Shown: positions 43,872 to 53,238 of the stretch, piece by piece
Layout of the letters: every line of letters starts with the position of its first letter
How positions within the stretch are numbered: position 1 is the first letter of the stretch
NCBI RefSeq assembly: GCF_001562275.1
Contig: NZ_CP014304.1
Span: 2,790,001 to 2,854,000, forward strand
Length of the DNA: 64,000 nucleotides
Direction of reading: 5' to 3'
From: Hymenobacter sp. PAMC 26628
GTDB taxonomy: Bacteria; Bacteroidota; Bacteroidia; Cytophagales; Hymenobacteraceae
Program-made: the position numbers and the translations under genes
Notes under the pieces: generated by a model
What the model saw: the letters and a program-made list of their open reading frames with translations, nothing else
Database searches by the model: none
Told to the model about the DNA's origin: nothing

Positions 43872-45533
43872 TTAGTTGTAGCCGGGGTTCTGGGGCAGCT
43901 TCCACACCTGTGCATCGTTGAGGTCGATAGGCAACAGCGGAATGGGGTTCACCACCCCGGTCGTGATGCTGTGCGTCATGGCCCGGGCGGCCACCGCGCT
44001 GGGCAGCACCCCGAAGTAGCGGCCCGTGCGGATCAAGTCCCAGAAGCGCAGCGACTCCTCGGCCAACTCTACGCGGCGCTCGTGCCAAATGGCGGTCAGC
44101 AAGGGCTGGCCCGCGAGGCCGGCGGTCAGGTCGGGCAGGGTGCCGGCGGGCGTATTAGCGGGTGCGTAGTTGTCGGCCGTGCCCACCGCAGTAGCGCCGG
44201 GCGGACGGGTAGAGGTACGCGCCCGGGCCCGCACTTGGTTCACCAGGGCCACGGCTTCGGCGTTTTTGCTGGTTTGGGCGGCGGCTTCGGCCTTCATCAG
44301 CAGAATGTCGGCGTAGCGCATCTTGCGGATGTTCTGGGGCCCTGCCTGGTTGGCAGTGGGCACCAGGATGGCCACCTTCCGGCTCAGGTAACCCGTATCG
44401 TTCTGCGATAAATCAATGGTTTCGCGCAAGCCGAGCACGATGTCGTTGTTCTTGTAAACGGTAGCTTCCAGGCGCGGGTCGTTGGCCTCAAACTCGTTGA
44501 CCAAGTTCTGGGTGGGGTTGTTGAAGCCGTACCCCCAGCCGGTACCCGGCACGTTGGCACTGGCAGGGTCGCTCGAGACCTTGGTCGCCACGCGGTTGTT
44601 CTGGAACACGTTATTGGTCGTGCCCGTCATGATAGGGCCGTACGTGTCGTTAGAGGTGGCAAACTGAATTTCGAACACCGATTCGCTACTGTTTTCGCCA
44701 ATCGTTTGGTGGATGGCAGCGTAGTTAGCCAGCAGGCTGTACTGGCCCGAGGTGATGACAGTGCTGGTCAGGTCGTACACTTCCTGCCAGGTATGCTTGT
44801 TGGTGTTGTCGGTACCCAACTGGTACATGATGGCGCGGGCCAGGTAGCCGTTGGCGGCGCCTTTGGTGGCGCGGCCGAGGTCGGCGCTGGCGTAGCCGGT
44901 TTTTTCGGGCAGCAGGGCCACGGCGGCTTTCAGGTCTTTCTCGACAAACGCGTAGGTTTCGGCAATGCTGCTGCGCGTCACGCTGGCGACTTCGGTGGGC
45001 AGCACCGCTTTTTCAAACAGCGGCATGCCGCCGAATGTCTTCACCAAGTTGAAGTAGAAGTACGCTCGCAGAAACAGGGCCTCGCCCTTCAGGCGTGCCT
45101 TCAACGTGGCGTCGATGGTGCCGCCGTCGATGTTGTTAATCACCGTGTTGGCTCGGGCAATGCCCGTGAAGCTGTGCACCCACAACGTAGTAACCGGCAC
45201 GTTGGAGGGGTTCACGGTCCAGTTTTTCAGATCGATGAGGGCAGAGAAGTCGCTGGGCGTGCTGCCCTTCGCGGCGTCGTCGCTCATCACGTCCCCGAAC
45301 ATCCACTCGTAGGTCTGCCCCACGTAGTCGCCCACCCCAAACTTGGGGCCCTGGTCCCAGGAGGCCACATCGTAAATGGCGTTCACGGCCTGCACGGCGT
45401 TCACGGGGTCGTTGAACAGATTGCTCTGGGTGGTGGCCCCGAGGGGCTCTTTGTCAAGGAACTTCTGGCATCCTTGCGAAAGCGATGCCAGCGCCGTAAA
45501 GGCCAGCAATCGAACTGCGTGGGCGGTTTTCAT
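43872..45533 (-). CDS. SusD/RagB-family nutrient-binding outer membrane lipoprotein
   Basis: 553 residues. Lipoprotein signal with Cys22 (LASLSQGCQKFLDKEP), the usual SusD start. The TPR-like body shows NLFNDPVNAVQAVNAIYD, AFVEKDLKAAVALLPEKTGYA, KMRYADILLMKAEAAA and the C-terminal YFGVLPSAVAARAM ... NPIPLLPIDLNDAQVWKLPQNPGYN. It covers the SusC channel and binds substrate outside the cell. It lies 28 bases after the susC stop, so it is the second gene of the pair. No glycoside hydrolase or sensor is next to it, so the substrate is unknown. Confidence 0.95.
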   Translation of the reverse strand: MKTAHAVRLLAFTALASLSQGCQKFLDKEPLGATTQSNLFNDPVNAVQAVNAIYDVASWDQGPKFGVGDYVGQTYEWMFGDVMSDDAAKGSTPSDFSALIDLKNWTVNPSNVPVTTLWVHSFTGIARANTVINNIDGGTIDATLKARLKGEALFLRAYFYFNLVKTFGGMPLFEKAVLPTEVASVTRSSIAETYAFVEKDLKAAVALLPEKTGYASADLGRATKGAANGYLARAIMYQLGTDNTNKHTWQEVYDLTSTVITSGQYSLLANYAAIHQTIGENSSESVFEIQFATSNDTYGPIMTGTTNNVFQNNRVATKVSSDPASANVPGTGWGYGFNNPTQNLVNEFEANDPRLEATVYKNNDIVLGLRETIDLSQNDTGYLSRKVAILVPTANQAGPQNIRKMRYADILLMKAEAAAQTSKNAEAVALVNQVRARARTSTRPPGATAVGTADNYAPANTPAGTLPDLTAGLAGQPLLTAIWHERRVELAEESLRFWDLIRTGRYFGVLPSAVAARAMTHSITTGVVNPIPLLPIDLNDAQVWKLPQNPGYN

Positions 45534-45560
45534 ATTGCGCGGTTGTATAATATCGTTGGG

Positions 45561-48500
45561 TTAGAACTGCACGTTGAGGCCCAGGCGGTAGGTGCGGGGC
45601 TGGGGGTAGTTGCCAAAATCCACGCCGTAGGCCAGGGGGTTGTTGTAGTAGCCGGTAGCGGAAATTTCGGGGTCGAGGCCGCGGTACTTAGTGATGGTGA
45701 ACACGTTGTCAACCGAAGCAAACACCCGGAAGCCGTTGATCTGGAACTTGGTGAGCACGGCTTTGGGCAGCGAATAGCCTAGCTCCATGTTGCGGGCGCG
45801 CAGGTAGCTGGCGTCTTCCACGTAGCGGCTGCTGAACTTGTCGTTGTAGCCACCGCCGTTGTTGGTGTCGTTCGAGGTCACGCGGGGCTGGTCGGAGCCG
45901 GTGTTGGTGGGCGTCCAGCGGTCCATGCGGTCGGCGTAGAAGTTGTTCCACAGGCCAGCGAAGTTGCTGGACTTCGACAAGTTGAAGGCCGCTGCGTTGA
46001 TGGCTTCGGCGCCTTGCACACCATAGAGCAGAACCTTGAAATCGAAGTTGCTGTACGACAGGTTCAGCGATGCGCCGTAGCTGAAGCGGGGCGTGGCACT
46101 GCCCAGGTAGGTGTTGTCGTTGGCGTCAATCTTCCCGTCGCCGTTGATGTCGCGGTACTTCACGTCGCCAGCTTTGGCGCCGGGCTGCAAGTAGCTGTCG
46201 GCTTCGGCCTGCGAGTGGAAAATGCCATCGGCCTGGAGGCCGTAGAAATAAGCAATTTCGTGACCCACGTCCGTGCGGGTGGTGTTGCCGATTTGCGAGA
46301 GCACGTTGCCGCTGGCAATGGGGTTGGCACCGCCCAGGTCGGTGATTAAGTTGTTGACCTTCGTGAAGTTCACCCCAAAGTTGTATTGGAGCTTACCAAT
46401 CTCGTTTCGGTAGTTCAAAGCCAGTTCCACGCCGCGGTTGCGCAGCGAGGCCACGTTGGCGCTGGCGGGGGCCTGGCCCACAAAGTTGGGCACCGGCAGC
46501 AGGGCAATCATGTGCTCGGTTTTCCGCTCGAAGTAATCACCGGTGAAGGTCAGCTTGTTGTCGAGGAACGCCGCGTCGATGCCGAAGTCAGTCGTAAGGG
46601 CCGTTTCCCAGCGCAGGTCGGGGTTGTTCAGCGTGGCAATGGCTAAGCCGGGGCTCTTGGCTTTATTGGGCCCGAACACGTAGTTCTGGTTGTTGGTGGC
46701 CACCGAGGCGTACCCGTAGTTGGGAGCCGCGTTTTGGTTACCCACGGCGCCGTAGCTGCCGCGCAGCTTCAGCACTGAAATTGCAGTAATGCCCTTCATG
46801 AATTCCTCGTTGGACAGGTTCCAGGCCACGCCCACGGACGGAAACGTACCCGTGCGCTGCGAGCCCAGGAAGCGCGACGTCTGGTCGAAGCGCAAGGTGG
46901 CCGTCACCAAGTACCGGTCGCGGAAGTTATAGTTGGCCCGGCCGAAGTACGAAAGCAAGCCGCTGTCGTACTGGCCGCTGCGCACCGTTGAGTTGGCGGC
47001 CCGGGAGGCCGAAATGTACTGCAACGACACGTCGGCGGGCACATCGTAGCCCGTGATGGAAATACTGTTGCCGTAGGCCCGCTGGGCTTCTTGGCCCAGC
47101 GTGGCCGAAAACGAGCTGTTGTTACCCAAGTCCTTGTTGTAGTTCACGTAATTCGACCACACCCACGAGACGTTGTCGCCGCGGGTTTCAACCAGGGCGC
47201 TCTGCGAGCGTTGGTCGTTGGGACCCAGGTAGTACTGGGGCTGGTACACCTTGGGGTGGTAGTTGTTATAGTTGATGCCGAACGTGGAGCGGAACGTCAG
47301 GTCCTTGGCCAGCGACACGTCGAGGTAGCCGTTGGTGAACAGGTTGGTGCTGTATGTTTTGTTAAACGTCTGCTCCTGGAGGTAGCGGCCTAGGTTGGGC
47401 GTGAAGCTCGTGATGTTATTGTAGGAGAAGGTCCCGTCGGCGTTGTAGGGCGACGAGATGGGGTTGGCCTGGATGGCGTTCTGGAGCACCGTGCTGTAGA
47501 AAGCACCGCCCTGGCCGTCGCCGGCACCGGTCTGGTTGGCGTTGGAGAACGTGGCCGAGACGCCCACTTTCACCCGCTCAGTTAGCTTGGCGTCGTCGTT
47601 CACACGGATGACGTACTTCTTCAGGCCCGTTGCCTGGATGATACCGTCCTGCTGGAAGTAGTTGCCGCTGATGAGGTAGCGGTTCTGCTCAGTGCCGCCC
47701 GAGGCCGACAGCGAGTAGTTGGTGATCAGGCCCTTCTGGGTCACAAAATCCTGGTAGTTGAAGCCGGGCACGCTGCCTTGCAACGCGCTGTTCAGCAGGG
47801 CCGAGTAGTCGGAGGGCACCACACCGCCGCCGTTGGCGTACGCCTCGGTCACCAGCGTAGCGTACTGCTGGGCATTGGTCAGGTCCAGCTTTTTACGGAT
47901 TTGCTGGAAGCCCGTGTAGCCGAACAGGTTGAACTGCGTTCTGCCGGCTTTGCCGTGCTTGGTGGTGATGAGCACCACGCCGTTGGCGCCCCGCGAGCCG
48001 TAAATGGCCGTGGCCGAAGCGTCCTTCAGGATTTCCGTCGACTCAATGTCGGTGGGCAGCAAGAAGCTGATGTCGCCCGTCTGGATGCCGTCCACCACGT
48101 ACAGCGGGTCGGCGTTGTTGATGGTGCCCACGCCACGGATCCGGATGCGGGTACCGGAGCCGGGCTGGCCGCTGTTGGAAGTAACGTCTACCCCCGCCAC
48201 GCGGCCTTGCAAGGCCTGCACGGGGTCAGAAGTGGCCACCTGCGTCAGCTGGGCCCCGCTTACGGAAGCCACCGAGCCGGTGAGGTCGCTCTTGCGGGCC
48301 GTGCCGTAGCCGATGACCACGACGTCGTTCAGGGCCTGCGCGTTGTCGGCGAGCGTCACGTTCACGTTGCCATTGGTGCCCGCCACGGGAATTTCTTGGC
48401 GCGTAAATCCAACCGAGCTAATGACCAGTACGCTGTTGGCGGGGGCCTGCAGCGTGAAGCGGCCGTCGGCCCCCGTGCTGGCGCCGTTGGTGGTGCCCTT

Positions 48501-48641
48501 TACGAGGACCGTAACGCCCGGCAGGGCCTCGCCCTTGCTGTCCTTAATTATTCCTTGGATTGTTTGCGCTTGGGCGGCTGCGCCAAAGGGCCGCAGTACC
48601 AGCGCAAACACCACGAGCACCGCAAGTAAAACGGATTTCAT
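45561..48641 (-). CDS. SusC/RagA-family TonB-dependent receptor
   Basis: 1026 residues. Signal peptide (about 1-24), a carboxypeptidase-regulatory-like domain (QTIQGIIKDSKGEALPGVTVLVKG), a TonB plug with SVASVSGAQLTQVATSDPVQALQGRVAGV, the GYGTARKSDLTGS segment, and a long beta-barrel ending YRLGLNVQF. It forms the outer-membrane channel with SusD. A TACTTTTG box (48680-48673) lies about 32 bases before the start. Nothing nearby indicates the substrate. Confidence 0.96.
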   Translation of the reverse strand: MKSVLLAVLVVFALVLRPFGAAAQAQTIQGIIKDSKGEALPGVTVLVKGTTNGASTGADGRFTLQAPANSVLVISSVGFTRQEIPVAGTNGNVNVTLADNAQALNDVVVIGYGTARKSDLTGSVASVSGAQLTQVATSDPVQALQGRVAGVDVTSNSGQPGSGTRIRIRGVGTINNADPLYVVDGIQTGDISFLLPTDIESTEILKDASATAIYGSRGANGVVLITTKHGKAGRTQFNLFGYTGFQQIRKKLDLTNAQQYATLVTEAYANGGGVVPSDYSALLNSALQGSVPGFNYQDFVTQKGLITNYSLSASGGTEQNRYLISGNYFQQDGIIQATGLKKYVIRVNDDAKLTERVKVGVSATFSNANQTGAGDGQGGAFYSTVLQNAIQANPISSPYNADGTFSYNNITSFTPNLGRYLQEQTFNKTYSTNLFTNGYLDVSLAKDLTFRSTFGINYNNYHPKVYQPQYYLGPNDQRSQSALVETRGDNVSWVWSNYVNYNKDLGNNSSFSATLGQEAQRAYGNSISITGYDVPADVSLQYISASRAANSTVRSGQYDSGLLSYFGRANYNFRDRYLVTATLRFDQTSRFLGSQRTGTFPSVGVAWNLSNEEFMKGITAISVLKLRGSYGAVGNQNAAPNYGYASVATNNQNYVFGPNKAKSPGLAIATLNNPDLRWETALTTDFGIDAAFLDNKLTFTGDYFERKTEHMIALLPVPNFVGQAPASANVASLRNRGVELALNYRNEIGKLQYNFGVNFTKVNNLITDLGGANPIASGNVLSQIGNTTRTDVGHEIAYFYGLQADGIFHSQAEADSYLQPGAKAGDVKYRDINGDGKIDANDNTYLGSATPRFSYGASLNLSYSNFDFKVLLYGVQGAEAINAAAFNLSKSSNFAGLWNNFYADRMDRWTPTNTGSDQPRVTSNDTNNGGGYNDKFSSRYVEDASYLRARNMELGYSLPKAVLTKFQINGFRVFASVDNVFTITKYRGLDPEISATGYYNNPLAYGVDFGNYPQPRTYRLGLNVQF

Positions 48642-49014
48642 AAGCTAGCTTGAATTAGTGAAATGATGACAACAAAAGTATCTGCTTGCATACGATTGCG
48701 TTAATACTATTATAGCATTTCATATTCTTAAAATTATAATTAATAATTAGCAATAAAATGTATATCATACTGATTTAAAGAATTTTAATTATTAGAGTGA
48801 GTTTGATTTTGACACTGAAAAGTGGCGATTTAACTCATATAAGACAAGCACTAAATCGTGGTTTAAGTAATGAGATTTCTACATTTAATTTGCGGATTAC
48901 GCGGTTAGGTACACGCAATGGGCAACGGAATGCGGGTAGCATCAAACGATTGTGGTGCCGGGGCCCTAGCCGGGGCGTCGGTAACCCCACCCGGCTAGCT
49001 GCGTTCAACCGGGC
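48642..49014. promoter_or_regulatory. SusC upstream region with a -7 box
   Basis: 373 bases between the divergent susC and mtfA-like genes, with an AT-rich stretch at 48700-48900. On the minus strand TACTTTTG (48680-48673) matches TAnnTTTG; the -33 element at the right spacing is poor (TTAAC). No other feature was recognised here. Confidence 0.45.
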
Positions 49015-49944
49015 ATGTCGTACTTCTTAAGCTTGGCCGTGCTGGCTGCCGTGGTCTTTGGGTTTTACCGCTATGTTACAGCCGACGGCCGACGCCGCGC
49101 CGCGGCCTTGGCTACGGGCTTTTCGGCCACGGGGCGGGCCCTACTGGCCGAACACGCAGCCTTTTATAGGGCCCTGAGTAACGCCGAAAAAGAGCGTTTT
49201 GAGCAGCGCGTGCTGCTATTTCTGGCCGATGCGCGCATCACCGGCGTACAAACCGAGGTAGATGAGCTAACGCGCTTGCTGGTGGCAGCGGCGGCCGTCA
49301 TCCCCACGTTTGGGTTTCCGGAGTGGACGTACGCCCACCTGGGCGAGGTGCTGATAGTGCCCGACGCCTGGGTGCTGGGCCCCGACCCCGCCCAGGGTGT
49401 ACCGCCACTGCAAGGCACGCTGCTGGGCTCAGTGCAGCCCTTCCAAAATCAGCACTACATGCGCCTCTCCAAGGCCGCGCTACTTCAGGGCTTTGCCAAC
49501 CCACAAGACCGCCAAAACGTGGGCATCCACGAGTTTGCGCACTTGCTCGACGAGGCCGATGGGGTAATTGACGGCGTGCCCCAAGTGGCACTGCCTGCCC
49601 ACTTGTTGGGGCCCTGGGCGGCCGTGGTGCACCGCGAATTGGAAGCCCTGCGGGCCGGCAAGTCGGAAATCAACCCCTACGCGGGCACCAACGAGGCCGA
49701 GTTTTTTGCCGTCGTCACGGAATACTTTTTCGAGAAGCCTGACCAGCTACAAGCCCACCACCCCGAGCTGTACGCCCTGCTCACCGAGCTTTTCCACCAG
49801 GGCCCCAGCGCCCGCCGGGGCCCTACGGCCGGCCCGCGCCAATGGCTGCAGAAGCTACGGGGCCCCGGCAAGTTTGGCCCCAATTTGCCCTGCCCCTGCG
49901 GCAGCGGAAAGCTGTACAAAAATTGCCACCAGCTGGCGGCGTAG
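49015..49944 (+). CDS. MtfA-like M90 metallopeptidase with C-terminal SEC-C motif
   Basis: 309 residues. An N-terminal membrane helix (LAVLAAVVFGFYRYV) is followed by an MtfA/M90-type zinc peptidase: HEFAH (172-176) with Glu in NEAEFFAVVTEYFFEKP as the third-ligand region. In E. coli MtfA binds the Mlc repressor of glucose-PTS genes; the substrate in other phyla is not known. The final 17 residues hold a SEC-C zinc motif (Cys293, Cys295, Cys304, His305; PCPCGSGKLYKNCH), normally seen at the SecA C-terminus. No frame break joins the two parts, so the fusion appears genuine. Confidence 0.87.
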   Translation: MSYFLSLAVLAAVVFGFYRYVTADGRRRAAALATGFSATGRALLAEHAAFYRALSNAEKERFEQRVLLFLADARITGVQTEVDELTRLLVAAAAVIPTFGFPEWTYAHLGEVLIVPDAWVLGPDPAQGVPPLQGTLLGSVQPFQNQHYMRLSKAALLQGFANPQDRQNVGIHEFAHLLDEADGVIDGVPQVALPAHLLGPWAAVVHRELEALRAGKSEINPYAGTNEAEFFAVVTEYFFEKPDQLQAHHPELYALLTELFHQGPSARRGPTAGPRQWLQKLRGPGKFGPNLPCPCGSGKLYKNCHQLAA

Positions 49945-49954
49945 GGCCCCAGGG

Positions 49955-49993
49955 GCCCCTCCGCTGCCGCCGCGGGCGCGCAGCGGAGGGGCC
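49955..49993. terminator. Hairpin after the MtfA-like gene
   Basis: GGCCCCTCCGCTG (49955-49967) is complementary to 49981-49993, with a GC-rich loop. No T tract follows, so its function as terminator is uncertain. It lies between the MtfA-like gene and the convergent pirin gene. Confidence 0.45.
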
Positions 49994-50040
49994 AGAAATC
50001 AGCGAATCAGGGCAAATGCTGGCCAACAACGCAAGGGCAA

Positions 50041-50763
50041 CTAATAATTTGCCTCGCTGGCGGGCAGGTCAATCAGAATGAACTGGGCGTCTTTTTCGGC
50101 TATGATGCGCACGGCGTTTTCGTCGCCGATGCGGGCCTGGTCGTTGGGCCCCAGGGCCACGCCGTTCACCACGAGGCTGCCTTCTTTTACGTAGATGAAA
50201 ACCAGGCGAATGGGGAAGGTTTTGAAGTCAATTTCCTTGCCTGCGCCCAGGTTGGCCCAGTACACAGTGCTGTTAGAATTCATGTACACTACGTCTTCGA
50301 GCACCTTTTGGCCCGTCACGAGTGGCACCAGCTCGTTGCTATTGCCGCTGAGAAAGTTCAGCTCCTTCTGCTCGTAGCTGGGGGCCAGGCCGCGCTGCGC
50401 CGGCAAAAACCACAGCTGGTAGAGGTGCAGCGGCTTTTCCTGGCGGTTCATTTCGGAGTGGGCCACGCCGGTGCCGGCGGTCATGCGCTGCACCTCGCCG
50501 GCCGTAATGGCGGTGCGGTTGCCCAGCGTGTCTTCGTGCGTTACCTCGCCGTCGAGCACCAGCGTCACAATTTCCATTTCCGAATGCGGGTGCTGCGGAA
50601 AGCCGTTTTGCGGGGCCACGTGGTCGTCGTTGAACACCCGCAGGGGCCCAAAGTGCACGTTGTGGCGGTCGTGGTAATCGGCGAATGAGAACAGGAAGTA
50701 GCTGCTCAGCCACGGGGCCGGGGCGGCGTGGTGGCGGTCGGCGGCGGGCAGGTGCTGGAGCAT
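50041..50763 (-). CDS. Pirin-family protein (YhhW-like)
   Basis: 240 residues from ATG 50763 (MLQHLPAADRHHAAPAPWLS); the extension upstream is not conserved. Bicupin pirin fold: metal-binding His residues in GFPQHPHSEMEIVTLVL and AHSEMN, the usual RVFNDDHVAPQNGF segment, and a second cupin up to IDLPA. Related proteins such as YhhW have quercetin 2,3-dioxygenase activity in vitro, but the real substrate in Bacteroidota is unknown. Transcribed alone. Confidence 0.88.
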   Translation of the reverse strand: MLQHLPAADRHHAAPAPWLSSYFLFSFADYHDRHNVHFGPLRVFNDDHVAPQNGFPQHPHSEMEIVTLVLDGEVTHEDTLGNRTAITAGEVQRMTAGTGVAHSEMNRQEKPLHLYQLWFLPAQRGLAPSYEQKELNFLSGNSNELVPLVTGQKVLEDVVYMNSNSTVYWANLGAGKEIDFKTFPIRLVFIYVKEGSLVVNGVALGPNDQARIGDENAVRIIAEKDAQFILIDLPASEANY

Positions 50764-50963
50764 AGCGGGCAGGATAGGGTGAAGGACTAGGCCGCATACG
50801 CGGCAGCCAAGGGCGAAGTTGGTGGGGCCCCAACTCAGCTTGGAATTGAGCAGGCTTAGCAGCAAAGCAACAAAATCTATCAACTGCCACGGCGCCGTTT
50901 ACGTATAGCTGGCCCAGATGCTATTCCCAGCTTATCCCCTTATTCCTCCCCCCCCCCTGTTTT

Positions 50964-51632
50964 ATGAAAAAATTAGCACTCGCGCTGGCAGCTGTCGCCA
51001 GCGTCGGCCTTGCGTCGTCGGCCCAAGCCCAAGGCATCCGCTTTGGCCTGAAAGCCGGCGCTAACCTGTCCAACCTGTCGGGCAATTTGAACAACCAGGA
51101 CAACTACAAAAACAAGTTCGGCTTCGTGGGCGGCGCAATGCTGAACGTGGGCCTGATTGACAAGGTGCTCTCGTTGCAGCCCGAAGTATTGTTCTCGCAG
51201 AAAGGCTTTAAATACGGCGACAACACGTTTACGGTGTTGGGCAACACCAACCGCTACACTGGCAGCAGCACCTACAACTACATCGACGTGCCGGTGCTGC
51301 TGAAAGTACGGGCTGCGGGCTTGTTCTTCGAGGCGGGCCCCCAGTACAGCTACCTGCTGAACGTGCGCGACAACACCACTTACACCGTCAATGGCAGCAC
51401 GGTGTACAATACCGCCGCCAACCAGAACCTGGACAACGTGCGCCGCAATGAAATCGGCTACGCAGCGGGCCTGGGCTACGAGGCATCCAACGGCTTCCTG
51501 GTTGACTTGCGCTACAACGGCTCGTTCACCGACTTTGCTAAGGACGGCTACAACGGCTCGAACCAAGACCTGCGCAATGCCCGCAACTCGGTATTCCAAG
51601 CCTCGATTGGCTACTTGCTGGGCAGCAAGTAA
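50964..51632 (+). CDS. Outer-membrane beta-barrel protein
   Basis: 222 residues with a signal peptide (1-22, AQAQ). The body follows the porin-like outer membrane beta-barrel pattern (GIRFGLKAGANLSNLSGN at the start, repeated LQPEVLFSQKGFKYG, FEAGPQYSYLLNV strands, and a C-terminal hydrophobic strand SVFQASIGYLL). Eight-stranded-barrel proteins of this type are common and unassigned. A terminator hairpin follows at 51653. Confidence 0.85.
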   Translation: MKKLALALAAVASVGLASSAQAQGIRFGLKAGANLSNLSGNLNNQDNYKNKFGFVGGAMLNVGLIDKVLSLQPEVLFSQKGFKYGDNTFTVLGNTNRYTGSSTYNYIDVPVLLKVRAAGLFFEAGPQYSYLLNVRDNTTYTVNGSTVYNTAANQNLDNVRRNEIGYAAGLGYEASNGFLVDLRYNGSFTDFAKDGYNGSNQDLRNARNSVFQASIGYLLGSK

Positions 51633-51652
51633 TATTTCTAACGCACAGCCGC

Positions 51653-51690
51653 AACGCCCCGGGGCCCCTCGCGCAGGGCCCCGGGGCGTT
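51653..51690 (+). terminator. Terminator after the outer-membrane protein gene
   Basis: AACGCCCCGGGGCCC (51653-51667) pairs perfectly with 51676-51690 around an 8-base loop, followed by ACCTTTTTT. The following TACCTTTT could also be part of the downstream promoter. Confidence 0.75.
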
Positions 51691-51720
51691 ACCTTTTTTG
51701 CCTCCTCCCTCCCCCACGCC

Positions 51721-52320
51721 ATGCCCCACCGTTTGCAGTTATTCGCCCTGGCTGCCCTGCTCAGCACCGCTGCCGGGGCCCCTGCCCTGGCCCAAGACAA
51801 GCCGGTCAAGGAAGCCAACAAACTCAATAAGAAGCGCATCAAGGCGGGCGTCGTCAACCCGTCACTCACCAAGGCGCAGCTTAAATACGACTCAGAATTT
51901 GCCACGGCCGCTACCAGCGACAACCTGCTGGCCTCGGCCCTGAGCGCGCTGGCTGCACAAAAAGCAACGGCGCTGGAAGTGAAAGACTTCGGCAAGCAAA
52001 CCGACGCCGACCACACCGAGCTGCAAAGCCAGCTGCAAGCCATTGCCGACCGCACGGGCTTGGCGCTGCCCAAGATGATGAGCCACGACGACCGAAAAAT
52101 CTACGACGACGTGGACGACCGCAAGTACCTGGGCTTCGACAAAAAATACCTCCGCGATTTGGGCGCGCTGCACGAGCGCGCCATCCAACGCTTCAGCGAA
52201 GCAGCCGAGAAGGCCAGCACCCCGGAGCTGCGCGCCTACGCGGCCGAAACCTTGCCCAAGCTGCGCGAGCACGCAGCCCACACAACCGAGCTGTTCAACC
52301 GCGCCAACGACCGGAAATAG
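51721..52320 (+). CDS. DUF4142-domain exported protein
   Basis: 199 residues from ATG 51721 (MPHRLQLFALAALLSTAAGA); the longer frame upstream is within the preceding gene in another frame. Signal peptide to about ALAQ at 25. The helical body (LTKAQLKYDSEFATAATSDNLLASALSALAAQKATALEVKDFG, then HTELQSQLQAIADRTG) fits the ferritin-like DUF4142 fold. The function is unknown. A terminator lies after the stop. Confidence 0.85.
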   Translation: MPHRLQLFALAALLSTAAGAPALAQDKPVKEANKLNKKRIKAGVVNPSLTKAQLKYDSEFATAATSDNLLASALSALAAQKATALEVKDFGKQTDADHTELQSQLQAIADRTGLALPKMMSHDDRKIYDDVDDRKYLGFDKKYLRDLGALHERAIQRFSEAAEKASTPELRAYAAETLPKLREHAAHTTELFNRANDRK

Positions 52321-52355
52321 GCGAATTTCCCTTCATCCAAACCGCGCAGAAACGT

Positions 52356-52386
52356 AAAAAGCCCCGGCACTGCCGGGGCTTTTTTG
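52356..52386. terminator. Bidirectional terminator
   Basis: AGCCCCGG (52360-52367) and CCGGGGCT (52373-52380) form a stem around a 5-base loop, with A and T runs on both sides. It separates the convergent DUF4142 and repressor genes. Confidence 0.85.
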
Positions 52387-52416
52387 GGTAACGGGCCGCT
52401 AGCCCAGCCGGGGCCG

Positions 52417-53238
52417 CTAGGCGTTGCGCAGCTCGGCTACTTGCTGTTGCAGGTCAGCCACTACGCTGGCCAGGCGTTCGAGCGAAAGCTCAGCAGCGGG
52501 GAAGTGGCTGCTGATGTAGCACTTGGCTTCCCATATTTCGAGCGCTTCGCCCCCGGGCAAGTCGTAGGGCTGGTAGCGGGGGTTGTCGGAGTGCAGGGCC
52601 AGAGCCCCGGCGGGCCGCGCTTTGCGGAACACGCGCTTGAACACAATGCCGTCGCGCGGGCTCACCACCACGCAAGGCGTGCCGTCCTTCAGGTTGGCCA
52701 TTTCCTCCACGTAGCGGCCCACCACCACGGTGCCGCTCACCAGGGGCAGCATCGAATCGCCCGAAATTTCGAAGGCGCGGTAGCTGCCCGTGGCCGGCAG
52801 CATGGGCAGCCGGAACCGGGGCAGCTCGCCCAGGTACTCGGGGTCGGCGTAGCCGTTGAGGTAGCCGGCGGCGGCTTTGTGGGGCACCAACTCGATGTTT
52901 TCGTTCTGGTCCTTGTCCACGGTCAGGGCCAGGATGCGGAGCTGGCCGCCAGCCGGTGGCTCGGGGTCGTCGTCGTCGCCACCGGCCGGGGCAGGCTCCA
53001 GCTGGCGCATGGTGGCGGCCGCTTTGGCATTTTTGCGTTTGCTAAAGTCGGTGGTTACCAGCTGGTCGAGCGAGATGCCGAACAGGCGGGCCATGTTCAC
53101 GAGCGTGGCCATGCGCGGCTCGGCGCGGCCTTCTTCGTAGGCACCCACCAGGGAGCGTTTGATGCCCAGCTTCTCCGCAATTTGGGCCTGGGTGAGGGCT
53201 AGCTCGCGCCGCCAAAACTTTAAGTTCGTGTTTATCAT
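52417..53238 (-). CDS. XRE/S24-type (LexA-like) transcriptional repressor
   Basis: 273 residues. N-terminal HTH (about 1-60; AQIAEKLGIKRSLVGAYEEGR), an acidic linker, then an S24 peptidase-like domain. The Ser/Lys pair is Ser162 (ISGDSMLPL) and Lys201 (GIVFKRVFR). An Ala-Gly bond (AAAGYLNGY, 124-125) is in the place where LexA and phage repressors cleave themselves. A C-terminal leucine-rich segment ELSLERLASVVADLQQQVAEL suggests a coiled coil. Such regulators can respond to DNA damage or act as phage-type repressors, but neither can be shown here. Confidence 0.87.
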   Translation of the reverse strand: MINTNLKFWRRELALTQAQIAEKLGIKRSLVGAYEEGRAEPRMATLVNMARLFGISLDQLVTTDFSKRKNAKAAATMRQLEPAPAGGDDDDPEPPAGGQLRILALTVDKDQNENIELVPHKAAAGYLNGYADPEYLGELPRFRLPMLPATGSYRAFEISGDSMLPLVSGTVVVGRYVEEMANLKDGTPCVVVSPRDGIVFKRVFRKARPAGALALHSDNPRYQPYDLPGGEALEIWEAKCYISSHFPAAELSLERLASVVADLQQQVAELRNA

